Below, in pieces: positions 52,222-61,558 of a DNA stretch of 61,594 nucleotides. Under the pieces are notes generated by a model that saw only the letters and a program-made list of their open reading frames with translations, did not search any database and had not been told where the DNA came from. The position numbers and the translations under genes are program-made. The stretch is taken from assembly GCA_035719045.1 (NCBI GenBank), contig DASTGO010000474.1, positions 1 through 61,594 on the forward strand, given 5' to 3'. Positions within the stretch are counted from its first letter, which is position 1, and each line of letters starts with the position of its first letter. The stretch is from DASTGO01 sp035719045. GTDB lineage: Bacteria; Actinomycetota; Actinomycetes; Actinomycetales; Kineosporiaceae.

Positions 52222-52330
52222 CCGCGACAGCTCGTTCGGTGACCTTCGTCCCGTCCTCGGCCACTGATCGTCCCGGCCACGATGACACCGACAGTTACCC
52301 ATCCTGGGCAGGCACGACGGAGGAACGGCC

Positions 52331-52546
52331 ATGAGTTCGACATCCGGGGGTTCCCACGACCCTCCCCAGAACGGCCCGGACGCGCTGCGTGCCCGGGCCG
52401 AGGCCGGATCCGACCGGTTCCGGACCCTCCCCGAACCGCCCGATCCCGATCGGCTGACCACCACCCAGGACGTCTCCCCCGGACCCGATCCGGAGGGCGG
52501 CCGGGACGCCGACCGCGACTGGATGCTGCGCCACGGGACCCCCTGA
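52331..52546 (+). CDS. Small hypothetical protein
   Basis: 71 residues, ATG with GGAGG eight bases upstream. Acidic and proline-rich, probably disordered, ending D-R-D-W-M-L-R-H-G-T-P. It is divergent from ruvC. I recognise no family; the good ribosome site is the main support. Confidence 0.55.
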   Translation: MSSTSGGSHDPPQNGPDALRARAEAGSDRFRTLPEPPDPDRLTTTQDVSPGPDPEGGRDADRDWMLRHGTP

Positions 52547-52619
52547 GCGCGCGGGACCCTGACGCACGTCGGCGGCCGCACCCGTGGGTACGGCCGCCGA
52601 CGCGGGCCGGCAGCCCGGC

Positions 52620-53372
52620 TCAGGCGTCGATGAGCGCCATCACGTCGTCGGACACGTCGAAGTTGGCGTAGACGTTCTGGACGTCGTCGCTGTCCTCGAG
52701 GGCGTCGATGAGCCGGAAGACCTTCCGGGCACCCTCCTCGTCGAGCGCGACCTGGGTGCTCGGCACGAACTGCGCCTCCGCCGAGTCATAGTCGATCCCG
52801 GCGCCCTGCAGCGCGGTCCGCACCCCGACCAGGTCGGACGCCTCGCTGATCACCTCGAAGGCCTCACCGAGGTCGTTGACCTCCTCGGCACCGGCCTCCA
52901 GCACGGCGGTGAGCACGTCGTCCTCGGTCAGGGAGCCCTTCGGCACGACGATCACGCCCTTGCGGGTGAACAGGTAGGACACGCTGTTGGGGTCGGCCAG
53001 GGTCCCGCCGTTGCGGGTGAGGGCGGTGCGGACCTCGGCGGCGGCCCGGTTGCGGTTGTCGGTGAGGCACTCGATGAGCACCGCGACACCACTGGGGCCG
53101 TACCCCTCATACATGATCGTCTGGTACTCGGCGCCCCCGCCCTCGGCCCCCGACCCCCGCTTGACCGCGCGGTCGATGTTGTCGTTGGGGACGGAGGACT
53201 TCTTCGCCTTCTGGATGGCGTCGTAGAGGGTGGGGTTGCCGGCCGGGTCGCCGCCACCGCTGCGCGCCGCCACCTCGATGTTCTTGATCAGCTTGGCGAA
53301 CACCTTGCCGCGCTTGGCGTCGATGGCCGCCTTCTTGTGCTTCGTGGTGGCCCATTTGGAGTGGCCGGACAT
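52620..53372 (-). CDS. yebC: YebC/PmpR family regulator or translation factor
   Basis: 250 residues with the invariant start S-G-H-S-K-W-A-T-T-K-H-K-K and K-A-K-K-S-S-V-P-N-D-N-I-D-R-A, then the three-domain YebC fold, ending in an acidic C-terminal region. Recent work ties the family to polyproline translation; older work to transcription control. Between pdxT and ruvC, the usual actinobacterial place. Confidence 0.97.
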   Translation of the reverse strand: MSGHSKWATTKHKKAAIDAKRGKVFAKLIKNIEVAARSGGGDPAGNPTLYDAIQKAKKSSVPNDNIDRAVKRGSGAEGGGAEYQTIMYEGYGPSGVAVLIECLTDNRNRAAAEVRTALTRNGGTLADPNSVSYLFTRKGVIVVPKGSLTEDDVLTAVLEAGAEEVNDLGEAFEVISEASDLVGVRTALQGAGIDYDSAEAQFVPSTQVALDEEGARKVFRLIDALEDSDDVQNVYANFDVSDDVMALIDA

Positions 53373-53444
53373 GGCTTGCCTCCCGCTCGGGCGTGACCGT
53401 CTTCTCCGCCGCCGGTGCGCCCCGGGCCGGCCGCCTCCTGGCGG

Positions 53445-54038
53445 TCAGCCGGCGCTGCGGACCATCTCGACGAAGAGCCGGTGCACGCGGATGTCCCCGG
53501 TGATCTCCGGGTGGAACGACGTCGCGAGCAGGTTCCCCTGCCGCACCGCGACGATCCTACCTTCGGCCGGACCCGCCTCCACCGTGGCCAGCACCTCCAC
53601 CTCCGGGCCCACCCGCTCGACCCAGGGTGCACGGATGAACACGCCCCGCACCGGGGGACCGTCGATGGTCGCGACCCGCAGATCCTCCTCGAAGCTCTCG
53701 ACCTGGCGGCCGAAGGCGTTGCGGCGGACGGTCATGTCGATCCCGCCCAGGGTCTGCTGCCCCTCGGCGGCGTCGACGAGGTGGTCGGCGAGCATGATCA
53801 TCCCGGCGCAGGACCCGTAGGCGGGCATCCCGGTGGCCAGTCGCTTGCGCAGGGGTTCGGCCAGGTCGAACGCCCGGACCAGTTTGTCCATGGTGGTGGA
53901 CTCCCCACCCGGGATGACCAGCCCGTCGACCTCCTCGACCTCGCAGGGCCGGCGGACCGGACGGGCGATCACATCGCACTCCGCCAGGGCGGCCAGGTGC
54001 TCCCGGACGTCACCCTGGACGGCCAGCACGCCGATCAC
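53445..54038 (-). CDS. pdxT: Pyridoxal 5-phosphate synthase glutaminase PdxT
   Basis: Supplies ammonia to PdxS for vitamin B6 synthesis. 197 residues from GTG 54038 (AGGTAGGG site; GTG 54068 also in frame). Class I glutaminase features: I-G-V-L-A-V-Q-G-D-V-R-E-H, I-P-G-G-E-S-T-T-M, nucleophile G-S-C-A-G-M-I, and the His/Glu pair in S-F-H-P-E-I. Downstream of pdxS, with about 190 bp between. Confidence 0.97.
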   Translation of the reverse strand: MIGVLAVQGDVREHLAALAECDVIARPVRRPCEVEEVDGLVIPGGESTTMDKLVRAFDLAEPLRKRLATGMPAYGSCAGMIMLADHLVDAAEGQQTLGGIDMTVRRNAFGRQVESFEEDLRVATIDGPPVRGVFIRAPWVERVGPEVEVLATVEAGPAEGRIVAVRQGNLLATSFHPEITGDIRVHRLFVEMVRSAG

Positions 54039-54229
54039 GCGGTCATCCCTACCTCGCTGAACAGCCACGACGTCAGCCTACGATGCGCCGGCGAGTCGGC
54101 AGCGCCGCCCCGCGCCGGGCCGGCAGACCCGGTCCGGAGACCACCCGGCGGCCCGCGGACCACCCGGCAGGAGCCCAGAGCACCGCCGGCGCCCGATCGG
54201 GATCGGGCGCCGGCCGGAGTGTCCCGAGG

Positions 54230-55144
54230 TCACCAGCCCCGCTCGGCGAGCCGGTGCGGCTGTGGGATCTCGTCGACGTTGATCCCCACCATGGCCTCGC
54301 CCAGGCCGCGGGAGACCTTGGCGATCACGTCCGGGTCGTCGAAGAACGTGGTCGCCTTGACGATCGCCTCGGCCCGCGCCGCCGGGTTGCCGGACTTGAA
54401 GATCCCGGAGCCGACGAACACGCCGTCCGCGCCCAGCTGCATCATCATCGCCGCGTCCGCCGGGGTGGCGATGCCGCCGGCGGTGAACAGCACCACGGGC
54501 AGCCGGCCGGCGGTGGCCACCTCCTTGACCAGCTCGTACGGCGCCTGCAGCTCCTTGGCCGCGACGTAGAGCTCGTCCTCCCGCAACGTGGTCAGCCGGC
54601 GGATCTCGTCGGTGACGGTGCGCATGTGGGTGGTCGCGTTCGAGACGTCCCCGGTGCCGGCCTCACCCTTGGACCGGATCATCGCCGCACCCTCGTTGAT
54701 CCGGCGCAGCGCCTCGCCCAGGTTGGTGCAGCCGCAGACGAAGGGGACGGTGAACTTCCACTTGTCGATGTGGTGGGCGTAGTCGGCCGGGGTCAGCACC
54801 TCGGACTCGTCGATGTAGTCCACCCCGAGCGCCTGCAGCACCTGGGCCTCGACGAAGTGCCCGATCCGGGCCTTGGCCATGACCGGGATGGAGACCGCGC
54901 TGATGATTCCCTCGATCATGTCCGGGTCGCTCATCCGGACCACCCCGCCCTGAGCACGGATGTCCGCGGGCACCCGCTCCAGAGCCATCACCGCGACGGC
55001 ACCGGCGTCCTCGGCGATCTTCGCCTGCTCGGGCGTCACCACGTCCATGATCACCCCGCCCTTGAGCATCTCGGCCATGCCGCGCTTGACGCGGGCGGTG
55101 CCGGTGACGGGCGCGTTCTGCGGAGTCGTCTCGGAACTGGACAC
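54230..55144 (-). CDS. pdxS: Pyridoxal 5-phosphate synthase lyase PdxS
   Basis: Condenses ribose 5-phosphate, glyceraldehyde 3-phosphate and ammonia to PLP. 304 residues from GTG 55144 (GAGG site): A-R-V-K-R-G-M-A-E-M-L-K-G-G-V-I-M-D-V-V, the catalytic lysine in V-M-A-K-A-R-I-G-H-F, and the second lysine in S-K-G-E-A-G-T-G-D-V. The phosphate site F-T-A-G-G-I-A-T-P is intact. Confidence 0.98.
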   Translation of the reverse strand: MSSSETTPQNAPVTGTARVKRGMAEMLKGGVIMDVVTPEQAKIAEDAGAVAVMALERVPADIRAQGGVVRMSDPDMIEGIISAVSIPVMAKARIGHFVEAQVLQALGVDYIDESEVLTPADYAHHIDKWKFTVPFVCGCTNLGEALRRINEGAAMIRSKGEAGTGDVSNATTHMRTVTDEIRRLTTLREDELYVAAKELQAPYELVKEVATAGRLPVVLFTAGGIATPADAAMMMQLGADGVFVGSGIFKSGNPAARAEAIVKATTFFDDPDVIAKVSRGLGEAMVGINVDEIPQPHRLAERGW

Positions 55145-55360
55145 GGTGGAACCTCGCTGGCCTGGTCGGGAGGGGGGTTGATCGGGGAGATGGCGGTCCG
55201 CACCGCCCTGTCCCATCGTACGCGGGCCGCGTGACGGGACCTCCATGGCCAATCCACCACCCGTGGCCGCGCCGTCACCGTCCCGACACCCGGACCCGTA
55301 CCTCCACCGGGTGCGCCCCGGCGGGCCTGAGGTCGGCCGGCTCCCGCGCCTCCCTGCGGA

Positions 55361-55445
55361 CCACACAACTCAGCGGACCACACAACTCAGCGGACCGCAC
55401 AGCTCAGCGAACCGGGCAGCTCAGCGAACCGGGCAGCTCAGCGGA
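55361..55445. repeat. 17 bp tandem repeat (x5) over the stop of the LemA-like gene
   Basis: Five units of 17 bp (starts 55361, 55378, 55395, 55412, 55429), consensus CCxxxCAxCTCAGCGxA. The last includes the stop at 55438-55440. On the gene strand each unit holds CGCTGAG, the final Arg codon plus TGA. Confidence 0.95.
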
Positions 55446-56016
55446 CCAGGCCGCCGGGGATGCTGTCGTCGATCTCGAACATCTCAGGCATCCGGGCCCG
55501 CCCGGCCAGCCAGGCCCAGCGGACCACACGCTTGCGCCGGACCCGCTGGGCCTGGGCCACCGCGTCGTTGTGGAAGCGCCGGGCCAGCTGGACCCGCTCG
55601 CAGGCCTGGCGCAGGACGTCCAGGGCATCGGCGGCCAGGGCCTCCGAGCGCAGCCGTGCCACGTGGTCGGCGTCGTCGAGCGCGGCGTGCAGGGCCCGGC
55701 TGAGCTCGTTCTCGGCTTCCTCACGGCCGAGCGGCCGGTCCATGGTGCTGTCGTCGAGCCGGGAGTCGTCCCCCTCGCCGGCGGCCATCGCCTCGGCGGC
55801 GGCATCGGCCAGCAGCAGCCCGCTGGAGGGATCCAGCACCTGGGCCGCCTCGATCGCCGCCGCGGCCCGGCGGACCAACTGCGTGTCCAGCGCGGCCCGG
55901 GAGGACTCCACCCGGTGGTGCAGACGGTCCAGGCGGGAGGCCGAGAACGACAGGTACCAGCCGAGGACCAGCAGCAGGGCCAGGGGGATCGGCAACCAGC
56001 CCGACACGTCGTGCAC
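55438..56016 (-). CDS. LemA-like small membrane protein
   Basis: 192 residues: one N-terminal helix (about 8-26), then R-L-D-R-L-H-H-R-V-E-S-S-R-A-A-L-D-T-Q-L-V-R-R-A-A, the LemA-like start of a helical bundle, an acidic loop, and two further amphipathic helices ending in a W-A-W-L tail. Family function is unknown. Its position between pimA and pdxS is usual in actinobacteria. Confidence 0.72.
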   Translation of the reverse strand: MHDVSGWLPIPLALLLVLGWYLSFSASRLDRLHHRVESSRAALDTQLVRRAAAAIEAAQVLDPSSGLLLADAAAEAMAAGEGDDSRLDDSTMDRPLGREEAENELSRALHAALDDADHVARLRSEALAADALDVLRQACERVQLARRFHNDAVAQAQRVRRKRVVRWAWLAGRARMPEMFEIDDSIPGGLVR

Positions 56017-56087
56017 CCGGGAACCGTACTCCGCGACCCACCCGTCCCCGGCGGCCGGCAGCGGTCAGAACCTGCCCGACGGCCCCA

Positions 56088-57383
56088 TCAGTCTGAGCCG
56101 CGGTGCCGCCGCCCCGGGATGAGCCGCTCCAGGCGCCCGGCGTCGACCCGCCCGGAGTCCAGCCGCCCGGAGTCCACCCGGCCGCCCGAACCGGATTCGG
56201 CGTCGGGCCCGCCGAGCTGGTCACGCCAACGGGCGAGCAGGCGGCGGGCCCGGGGGTCCTCCCCCACGCGCTCGGCCCCCAGTCGCACGGTCTCGTACAC
56301 GGTGGTCACCTGTTCGGCGACCCGGTGCCAGTCGTAGCGGCGGACGGCGGCCGCGGCGTGGGCGGCCAGCCGGTGCCGTGCCGCCGCGTCGGCGAGGAGT
56401 CCGACCAGCGCGTCGGCCAGGGCCGCGCCGTCTCCGACCGGGAACAGCACGCCCAGTTCCCCGTCGTCCAGCACCCGGCGGAACGCCCCGAGATCGCTGG
56501 CGACCACCGGCGCCCCGGCACTCATCGCCTCGACCAGGACGATCCCGAAACTCTCCCCGCCCGTGTGCGGGGCCACATAGGCGTCCACCGAGCGCAGGAG
56601 CTCCATCTTGTCCTCGTCGGACAGGGGGCCGAGCAGTTCGACCGAGCGCAGCGCCTCGGCCGGCAGCCCGTCCAGGGCGTCCTCCCCCTCCCCCCGGCCG
56701 AGCACCAGGAACCGGACGCCGGGACAGCGGGACAGCACCGCGGGGACGGCAGCCGCCAGCACGGGCAGTCCCTTGCGGGGTTCGTCGATCCGCCCGATGA
56801 ACGCGACGGTGGGCCGGTCCGGGGTGCCCTGCCACTGCGCACGCGGGCCGGCCGCGGCGAACCGCTCGACGTACACCCCGTTCGGGATGACGACGGCGTC
56901 CCCGCCGAGGTGCTCGACCAGGGTGCGGCGGGCGTCCTCGGAGACCGCGATCCGCGCGGAGATCTTCTCCAGGCTGGGCCGCAGCAGGGGGTGGGCGGCC
57001 TGCATCGCCCGGGATCGCAGGTTCGCGGTGTGGAACGTGGCGACGATCGGACCCTGCGCCGCCCACAGCGCCAGCAGGGACAGCGACGGGCTCACCGGCT
57101 CGTGGATGTGCAGCACGTCGAAGTCACCGTCGGCCAGCCAGCGCCGGACCCGGGCGGCGCTGACCGGCCCGAAGGTGAGCCGGGCGACCGACCCGTTGTA
57201 CTTCACCGGCACCGCGCGACCGGCCGCCTCGACGTAGTCGGGCACGGGGGTGTCGTCGTCGGCGGGGGCGAGCACGCTGACCTCGTGACCGGCGCCGATC
57301 AGATGTTCGGCGAGATCCCGGACGTGGTATTGCACCCCTCCGGGCACGTCGAAGGAGTACGGGCAGACCAGACCGATCCGCAC
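56088..57383 (-). CDS. pimA: Phosphatidyl-myo-inositol mannosyltransferase PimA
   Basis: Adds the first mannose from GDP-mannose to phosphatidylinositol at the inner leaflet. 431 residues, GT4/GT-B fold: N-terminal P-Y-S-F-D-V-P-G-G-V-Q-Y-H-V, H-I-H-E-P-V-S-P-S, nucleotide-binding F-I-G-R-I-D-E-P-R-K-G-L, and the E-x7-E motif in G-E-S-F-G-I-V-L-V-E-A-M. The last 35 residues are a variable tail with three 15 bp in-frame repeats. Next to patA and pgsA. Confidence 0.95.
   Translation of the reverse strand: MRIGLVCPYSFDVPGGVQYHVRDLAEHLIGAGHEVSVLAPADDDTPVPDYVEAAGRAVPVKYNGSVARLTFGPVSAARVRRWLADGDFDVLHIHEPVSPSLSLLALWAAQGPIVATFHTANLRSRAMQAAHPLLRPSLEKISARIAVSEDARRTLVEHLGGDAVVIPNGVYVERFAAAGPRAQWQGTPDRPTVAFIGRIDEPRKGLPVLAAAVPAVLSRCPGVRFLVLGRGEGEDALDGLPAEALRSVELLGPLSDEDKMELLRSVDAYVAPHTGGESFGIVLVEAMSAGAPVVASDLGAFRRVLDDGELGVLFPVGDGAALADALVGLLADAAARHRLAAHAAAAVRRYDWHRVAEQVTTVYETVRLGAERVGEDPRARRLLARWRDQLGGPDAESGSGGRVDSGRLDSGRVDAGRLERLIPGRRHRGSD
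56133..56177 (-). repeat. In-frame 15 bp repeat (x3) in the PimA tail
   Basis: Units 56133-56147, 56148-56162, 56163-56177 encode G-R-V/L-D-S/A repeats beyond the conserved enzyme. Confidence 0.8.
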
Positions 57384-57408
57384 GGCTAGCCGATCCGCCC
57401 CCTCGGCC

Positions 57409-58353
57409 TCACGCGACGGACTCGTCGGCGCCGCCCGGACACGGTTCGGGGACGAGATCGGCGACGAAGACGCGCTGCAGCATGTGCCAGTCCTGGGGGT
57501 GTTGCGCGATCCCGGAGGCCAGGGCGTCCGCGCAGGCCTGGGTCATGATCCCGATCCGCTCCGGCCGGGTACCCCGCTCCGGCGGCGCCACCTCGTCGTG
57601 GAACTCCACGACGATCCCCCAGCGGGCTGCGGCCCCGGCGGGCAGCCGCTCGTAGTGGATCGTCACCGGGAACAGGGCGGCGCCGCTGACCAGGGCCAGC
57701 GAGGCCGGTCCGGCGGCCATCCGGGCGGTCTCCCCGAACAGGGTGACCGGCACGCCGGTGGCGGTCAGGTCCCGGTCGGCCAGCAGCGGGACGAACCCGC
57801 CGGAGCGCAGCCGCCGGACGAGCAGGCCGAACACGTCCCCGCCCCCGGTCAGCGGCAGCACCTCCATACCCAACTGCTGCCGGAACTCCAGGAAGCGCTG
57901 GAACAGCTCCTCCGGCCGCAGCCGCTCCGCGACGGTGGTCACCGGGGCCAGGGCGAGCGTGGACCAGGCTCCGGCATGGTCCCAGTTGCCGAGATGTCCC
58001 AGGGCCATGACCACCCCGCGGCCCTCGGCGAGCGCCTTGCGCACCGGCCCGTCGTTCTCGGCCCGGCAGGTCGCCAGCAGTCGTTCCTCGGTCCAGTCCG
58101 GCAGCCGGAAGGCGTCGCACCAGTACCGCATGTACGAGTGCATTCCCCTGCGGGACATGGACTTCAGCCGGAGCGGCGACGCGGTCGGCAGCACCCGGGC
58201 CAGGTTGGCCTCCAGTTGGAGCACCCCGCGGCCCTGGCGCAGCCACACGAACTGCGCGATCACCGAGAACAGCAGGTACGCCAGCCGCTCGGGGAGCAGG
58301 CGCACGACCTGCCAGCCGGCGGCGTACGCCGACGCGGTCAGCCGCTCAGCCAT
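57409..58353 (-). CDS. patA: Phosphatidylinositol mannoside acyltransferase
   Basis: Transfers an acyl chain to the mannose of PIM1/PIM2. 314 residues of the LpxL/PatA fold: catalytic H-x4-D/E motif as G-H-L-G-N-W-D-H-A-G near 118, R-D-L-T-A-T-G-V substrate block, and the later H-x-x-Q-D-W-H-M-L-Q-R-V-F. Peripheral membrane enzyme. pimA follows 25 bp later. Confidence 0.93.
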   Translation of the reverse strand: MAERLTASAYAAGWQVVRLLPERLAYLLFSVIAQFVWLRQGRGVLQLEANLARVLPTASPLRLKSMSRRGMHSYMRYWCDAFRLPDWTEERLLATCRAENDGPVRKALAEGRGVVMALGHLGNWDHAGAWSTLALAPVTTVAERLRPEELFQRFLEFRQQLGMEVLPLTGGGDVFGLLVRRLRSGGFVPLLADRDLTATGVPVTLFGETARMAAGPASLALVSGAALFPVTIHYERLPAGAAARWGIVVEFHDEVAPPERGTRPERIGIMTQACADALASGIAQHPQDWHMLQRVFVADLVPEPCPGGADESVA

Positions 58354-58520
58354 CGGCCCGGCCCTTCACCCTCGCCCCGGCTCTGGGGGACCCCACCACC
58401 CCGTGCATCGCACCACCCTGGCGCATCCGGCCCCGCCGGTCCATCCGCGCCGCTGAACTCCCGGAGCGTACCGGCGCCGTCACCCCGGTCCCAGTCCCGG
58501 GGGCGAGGCGCCCCCGCAGA

Positions 58521-59177
58521 TCAGGCATGGCCGTCGGCCTCCGCCGCAGCACCGGAGAGGGCCTGCCGGCGCACGGTGAGCATGCGCTGGACGACGGTCA
58601 CCAGGCTGGCCAGCGCGAGCAGCGCCAGCACGACGGTGAGCAGGGTCTGCGGCACCCTGATCCCGAACTGGTTCAGCCCGACCAGTCCGGTGGCGCCGAG
58701 CACGGCGACCAGCCGGTCGGCCCGCTCGGCGATCCCCACGGCGGCGGTCATCCCCAGCCCCTCCGCGCGGGCCCGCGCATACGACACCACACTGCCGAGC
58801 ACCAGGCAGGCCAGCGCCAGCGCCGCCAGGTACTCGTCACCGGGGTGCTGATTGCGCGCGAAGTAGAGCACGAGCCCGCCGAACACGGCGGCGTCCCCGA
58901 CCCGGTCCAGCGTGGAGTCGAGGAAGGCCCCCCAGCGGCTGGACCGCTGGGACGTCCGGGCCATGATCCCGTCGATCGAGTCGGAGAACACGAACACGGT
59001 GATGACGATCGTTCCCCAGAAGAACTCGTGCCGGGGATAGAAGCCGAGGGCGCCGACGCAGACCCCGAGGGTCCCCACGACCGTCACCACGTCGGGGCTC
59101 ACCCCCGCGGCCAGCAGTGCCCGGGCGACGGGGGTCAGCAGCCGGGTGATCAGGGCACGGGCGAAACGGTTGAGCAT
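58521..59177 (-). CDS. pgsA: Phosphatidylinositol phosphate synthase
   Basis: Joins CDP-diacylglycerol and inositol phosphate, the first committed step toward PI and PIMs. 218 residues with the CDP-alcohol phosphotransferase motif D-x2-D-G-x2-A-R-x8-G-x3-D-x3-D, seen as D-S-I-D-G-I-M-A-R through G-A-F-L-D-S-T-L-D-R, and about six membrane helices. ATG 59177 matches the usual M-L-N start, though the ribosome site is weak. Confidence 0.94.
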   Translation of the reverse strand: MLNRFARALITRLLTPVARALLAAGVSPDVVTVVGTLGVCVGALGFYPRHEFFWGTIVITVFVFSDSIDGIMARTSQRSSRWGAFLDSTLDRVGDAAVFGGLVLYFARNQHPGDEYLAALALACLVLGSVVSYARARAEGLGMTAAVGIAERADRLVAVLGATGLVGLNQFGIRVPQTLLTVVLALLALASLVTVVQRMLTVRRQALSGAAAEADGHA

Positions 59178-59324
59178 GGTGTCCGAAGGTCGTCGGGTCC
59201 CGCGCGGCGCGGCGGGCGCGGCCGGTCGTGCACCCCTGGCGGGGCCCTCCACCGGCACCTGCACTCTACCGACCAAGGTCCCCTTGCTCTGCGTGATGCC
59301 CCGGGTGGAGGTTAGGTCCGGTGA

Positions 59325-59342
59325 GGGGGGCACTCGCCCCCC
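59325..59342. other. Short strong hairpin in the leader of the EF-G-like gene
   Basis: GGGGGGC, 4 nt loop, GCCCCCC. It lies between the divergent pgsA and EF-G-like genes, about 60 bp before the latter's ATG. Possibly limits read-through or shapes the leader. Confidence 0.5.
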
Positions 59343-59404
59343 TTCGGCATCGGCGGCGACTCCACCGGTGGCCGATGCCCGATCCTTCGGGACGAGGAGG
59401 TCTC

Positions 59405-61558
59405 ATGGCGGGAACGGCGAAGCCACGCGGCACAGATACGGTCGACCAGGTGGCGCCCGGCCAGCTCCGCAACGTCGTGCTCGTCGGACATGCGGCCGCG
59501 GGCAAGACGACCCTCGTGGAGGCGCTCCTGGTCGCTACCGGATCCCTCCAGCGGCCGGGCCGGGTCGAGGACGGTACGACGGTCTGCGACCACGACCCGG
59601 TCGAGCAGCGTCTGGGGAGGTCGGTGAACCTGGCGGTCGCCTCGACGGTCCACCAGGGGGTCAAGATCAACCTGGTGGACACCCCCGGACACGCTGACTT
59701 CGTGGGTGAGGTCCGGGCGGGGCTGAGGGCGGCGGATGCCGCCCTCTTCGTCGTTTCGGCCGTGGACGGGGTGGACGGCACCACCCGGATGCTGTGGGAG
59801 GAGTGCGCCGCGGTCGGCATGCCCCGGGCCGTGGTGATCACGCACCTGGACCAGCAGCGCGGTGACTTCGAGACGGCCCTGTCCATCTGCCGCCGGGTGT
59901 TCGGCGACGGTGTGCAGCCGCTGTACCTCCCGCTGCTCGGCGACGACGAAGTGCCGGCCGGGCTGATCGGGCTGCTGTCGCAGAAGATCTTCGACTCCTC
60001 CTCCGGCAAGCGGGTCGAGCGAGAGGCCGAACCGGAGCACGTGGAAGGCGTCGCGGACTCCCGCGCCGCGCTGATCGAGGGGATCATCCAGGAGTCCGAG
60101 GATGACAGCCTGCTCGACCGCTGGCTCGGCGGTGAGGAGATCTCGACCGAGACCCTGGTCACCGACCTCGAGAAGGCCGTCGCCCGGGGCTCGTTCTACC
60201 CGGTCATGCCGGTCGTCTCGCCCACCTCGCTCGGCGTCCCCGAACTGCTCGAGGTGATCGTGCGCGGGTTCCCGTCCCCGCTGGAGCATCCGCTGCCCAC
60301 GGTGACCACGCCGGACGGCCAGCCCCGGGAACCGATCAGCTGCGACGCCGACGGCCCGCTGGTGGCCGAGGTGGTCAAGACGACCACCGACCCCTACGTC
60401 GGGCGGCTCAGCCTGGTCCGGGTGTTCTCCGGCAGCCTGGTCGCCGACGCCACCGTCCACGTGTCCGGGCACTTCACCCAGTTCAGCGGGGCCGACCGAG
60501 GGCACGCCGACCACGACGTCGACGAGCGGGTCGGTGCGGTGTCGACGGTCACCGGGGCCACCCTCAGCCCGGCGGCCAGGGGCGTCGCCGGGGACATCGT
60601 CGCGGTGGCACGGCTGGGCCGGGCCGAGACCGGGGACACCCTGTCCGACCCGTCCGCCCCGGCCCTGATGGAGCCGTGGACCATGCCGGAACCGCTGCTG
60701 CCCAGCGCGGTGTCGGCGAAGACCAGCACCGACGAGGACAAGCTGTCCTCCGGGCTGTCCCGCCTGGTGGCCGAGGACCCGACGGTGCGTGTCGAGCAGA
60801 ACCCCGACACCCACCAGATGGTGGTCTGGGCCATGGGCGAGGCCCACCTGGAGGTGCTGCTGGACCGGCTGAAGTCCCGGCACGGCGTCGACGTGCACAC
60901 CCTCCCGGTCAAGGTGGCGCTGCGGGAGACCCTGCAGAAGACGGCCGCCGGGCACGGCCGGCACGTCAAGCAGTCCGGTGGGCACGGCCAGTACGCCGTG
61001 TGCGACATCGAGGTCGAGCCACTGCCGGAGGGCGGCGGGTTCGAGTTCGTCGACATGGTCGTCGGGGGTTCGGTGCCGCGACAGTTCATCCCGAGCGTGG
61101 AGAAGGGCGTCCGGGCCCAGATGGAGAAGGGCGTCGCGGCCGGGTACCCGATGGTCGACCTGCGGGTGAAGCTCGTCGGCGGGAAGGCGCACAGCGTGGA
61201 CTCCTCCGACGCGGCGTTCCAGATGGCCGGTTCGCTGGCGCTCAAGGAGGCCTCGGCGGCCGCAGGGGTGGCGATGCTCGAGCCGATCGACGACATCCGG
61301 GTGACCGTGGACGACGAGTACGTCGGCACGATCATGGGCGACCTGTCCAGCCGGCGCGGCCGGGTCACCGGCACCACGTCGGTCGGCAACGGGCGGACCG
61401 AGGTGGCGGCCGAGGTCCCGGCGATCGAGCTCACCCGTTACGCGATCGACCTGCGCAGCCTGGCCCACGGCACCGGAGGGTTCACCCGGAACTACCTCCG
61501 GCACGCCCCGATGCCGCAGAACCAGGTGGAGAAGATCCTGGCCGCCGCCAGCGCCTGA
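59405..61558 (+). CDS. Elongation factor G-like GTPase (EF-G2 type)
   Basis: 717 residues, ATG with GAGGAGG four bases upstream. All five EF-G domains are recognisable: G1 G-H-A-A-A-G-K-T, G3 D-T-P-G-H-A-D-F, domain IV G-G-H-G-Q-Y-A-V-C-D-I-E-V and domain V with G-D-L-S-S-R-R-G-R-V. Two switch features differ from true EF-G: the R-G-I-T-I switch I is replaced by G-R-S-V-N-L-A-V, and the G4 N-K-x-D reads T-H-L-D. This fits the FusA2/EF-G2 group rather than the main factor. Role unknown; the canonical fusA is expected elsewhere. Confidence 0.93.
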   Translation: MAGTAKPRGTDTVDQVAPGQLRNVVLVGHAAAGKTTLVEALLVATGSLQRPGRVEDGTTVCDHDPVEQRLGRSVNLAVASTVHQGVKINLVDTPGHADFVGEVRAGLRAADAALFVVSAVDGVDGTTRMLWEECAAVGMPRAVVITHLDQQRGDFETALSICRRVFGDGVQPLYLPLLGDDEVPAGLIGLLSQKIFDSSSGKRVEREAEPEHVEGVADSRAALIEGIIQESEDDSLLDRWLGGEEISTETLVTDLEKAVARGSFYPVMPVVSPTSLGVPELLEVIVRGFPSPLEHPLPTVTTPDGQPREPISCDADGPLVAEVVKTTTDPYVGRLSLVRVFSGSLVADATVHVSGHFTQFSGADRGHADHDVDERVGAVSTVTGATLSPAARGVAGDIVAVARLGRAETGDTLSDPSAPALMEPWTMPEPLLPSAVSAKTSTDEDKLSSGLSRLVAEDPTVRVEQNPDTHQMVVWAMGEAHLEVLLDRLKSRHGVDVHTLPVKVALRETLQKTAAGHGRHVKQSGGHGQYAVCDIEVEPLPEGGGFEFVDMVVGGSVPRQFIPSVEKGVRAQMEKGVAAGYPMVDLRVKLVGGKAHSVDSSDAAFQMAGSLALKEASAAAGVAMLEPIDDIRVTVDDEYVGTIMGDLSSRRGRVTGTTSVGNGRTEVAAEVPAIELTRYAIDLRSLAHGTGGFTRNYLRHAPMPQNQVEKILAAASA

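Noticed and set aside
54069..54229. A small gene or RNA between pdxS and pdxT
   Set aside because: No open frame with a ribosome site and no clear structure beyond general GC-rich pairing.
55361..55445. Regular short repeats as a possible CRISPR array
   Set aside because: Units are contiguous with no spacers and no cas genes are near; it is a tandem repeat.
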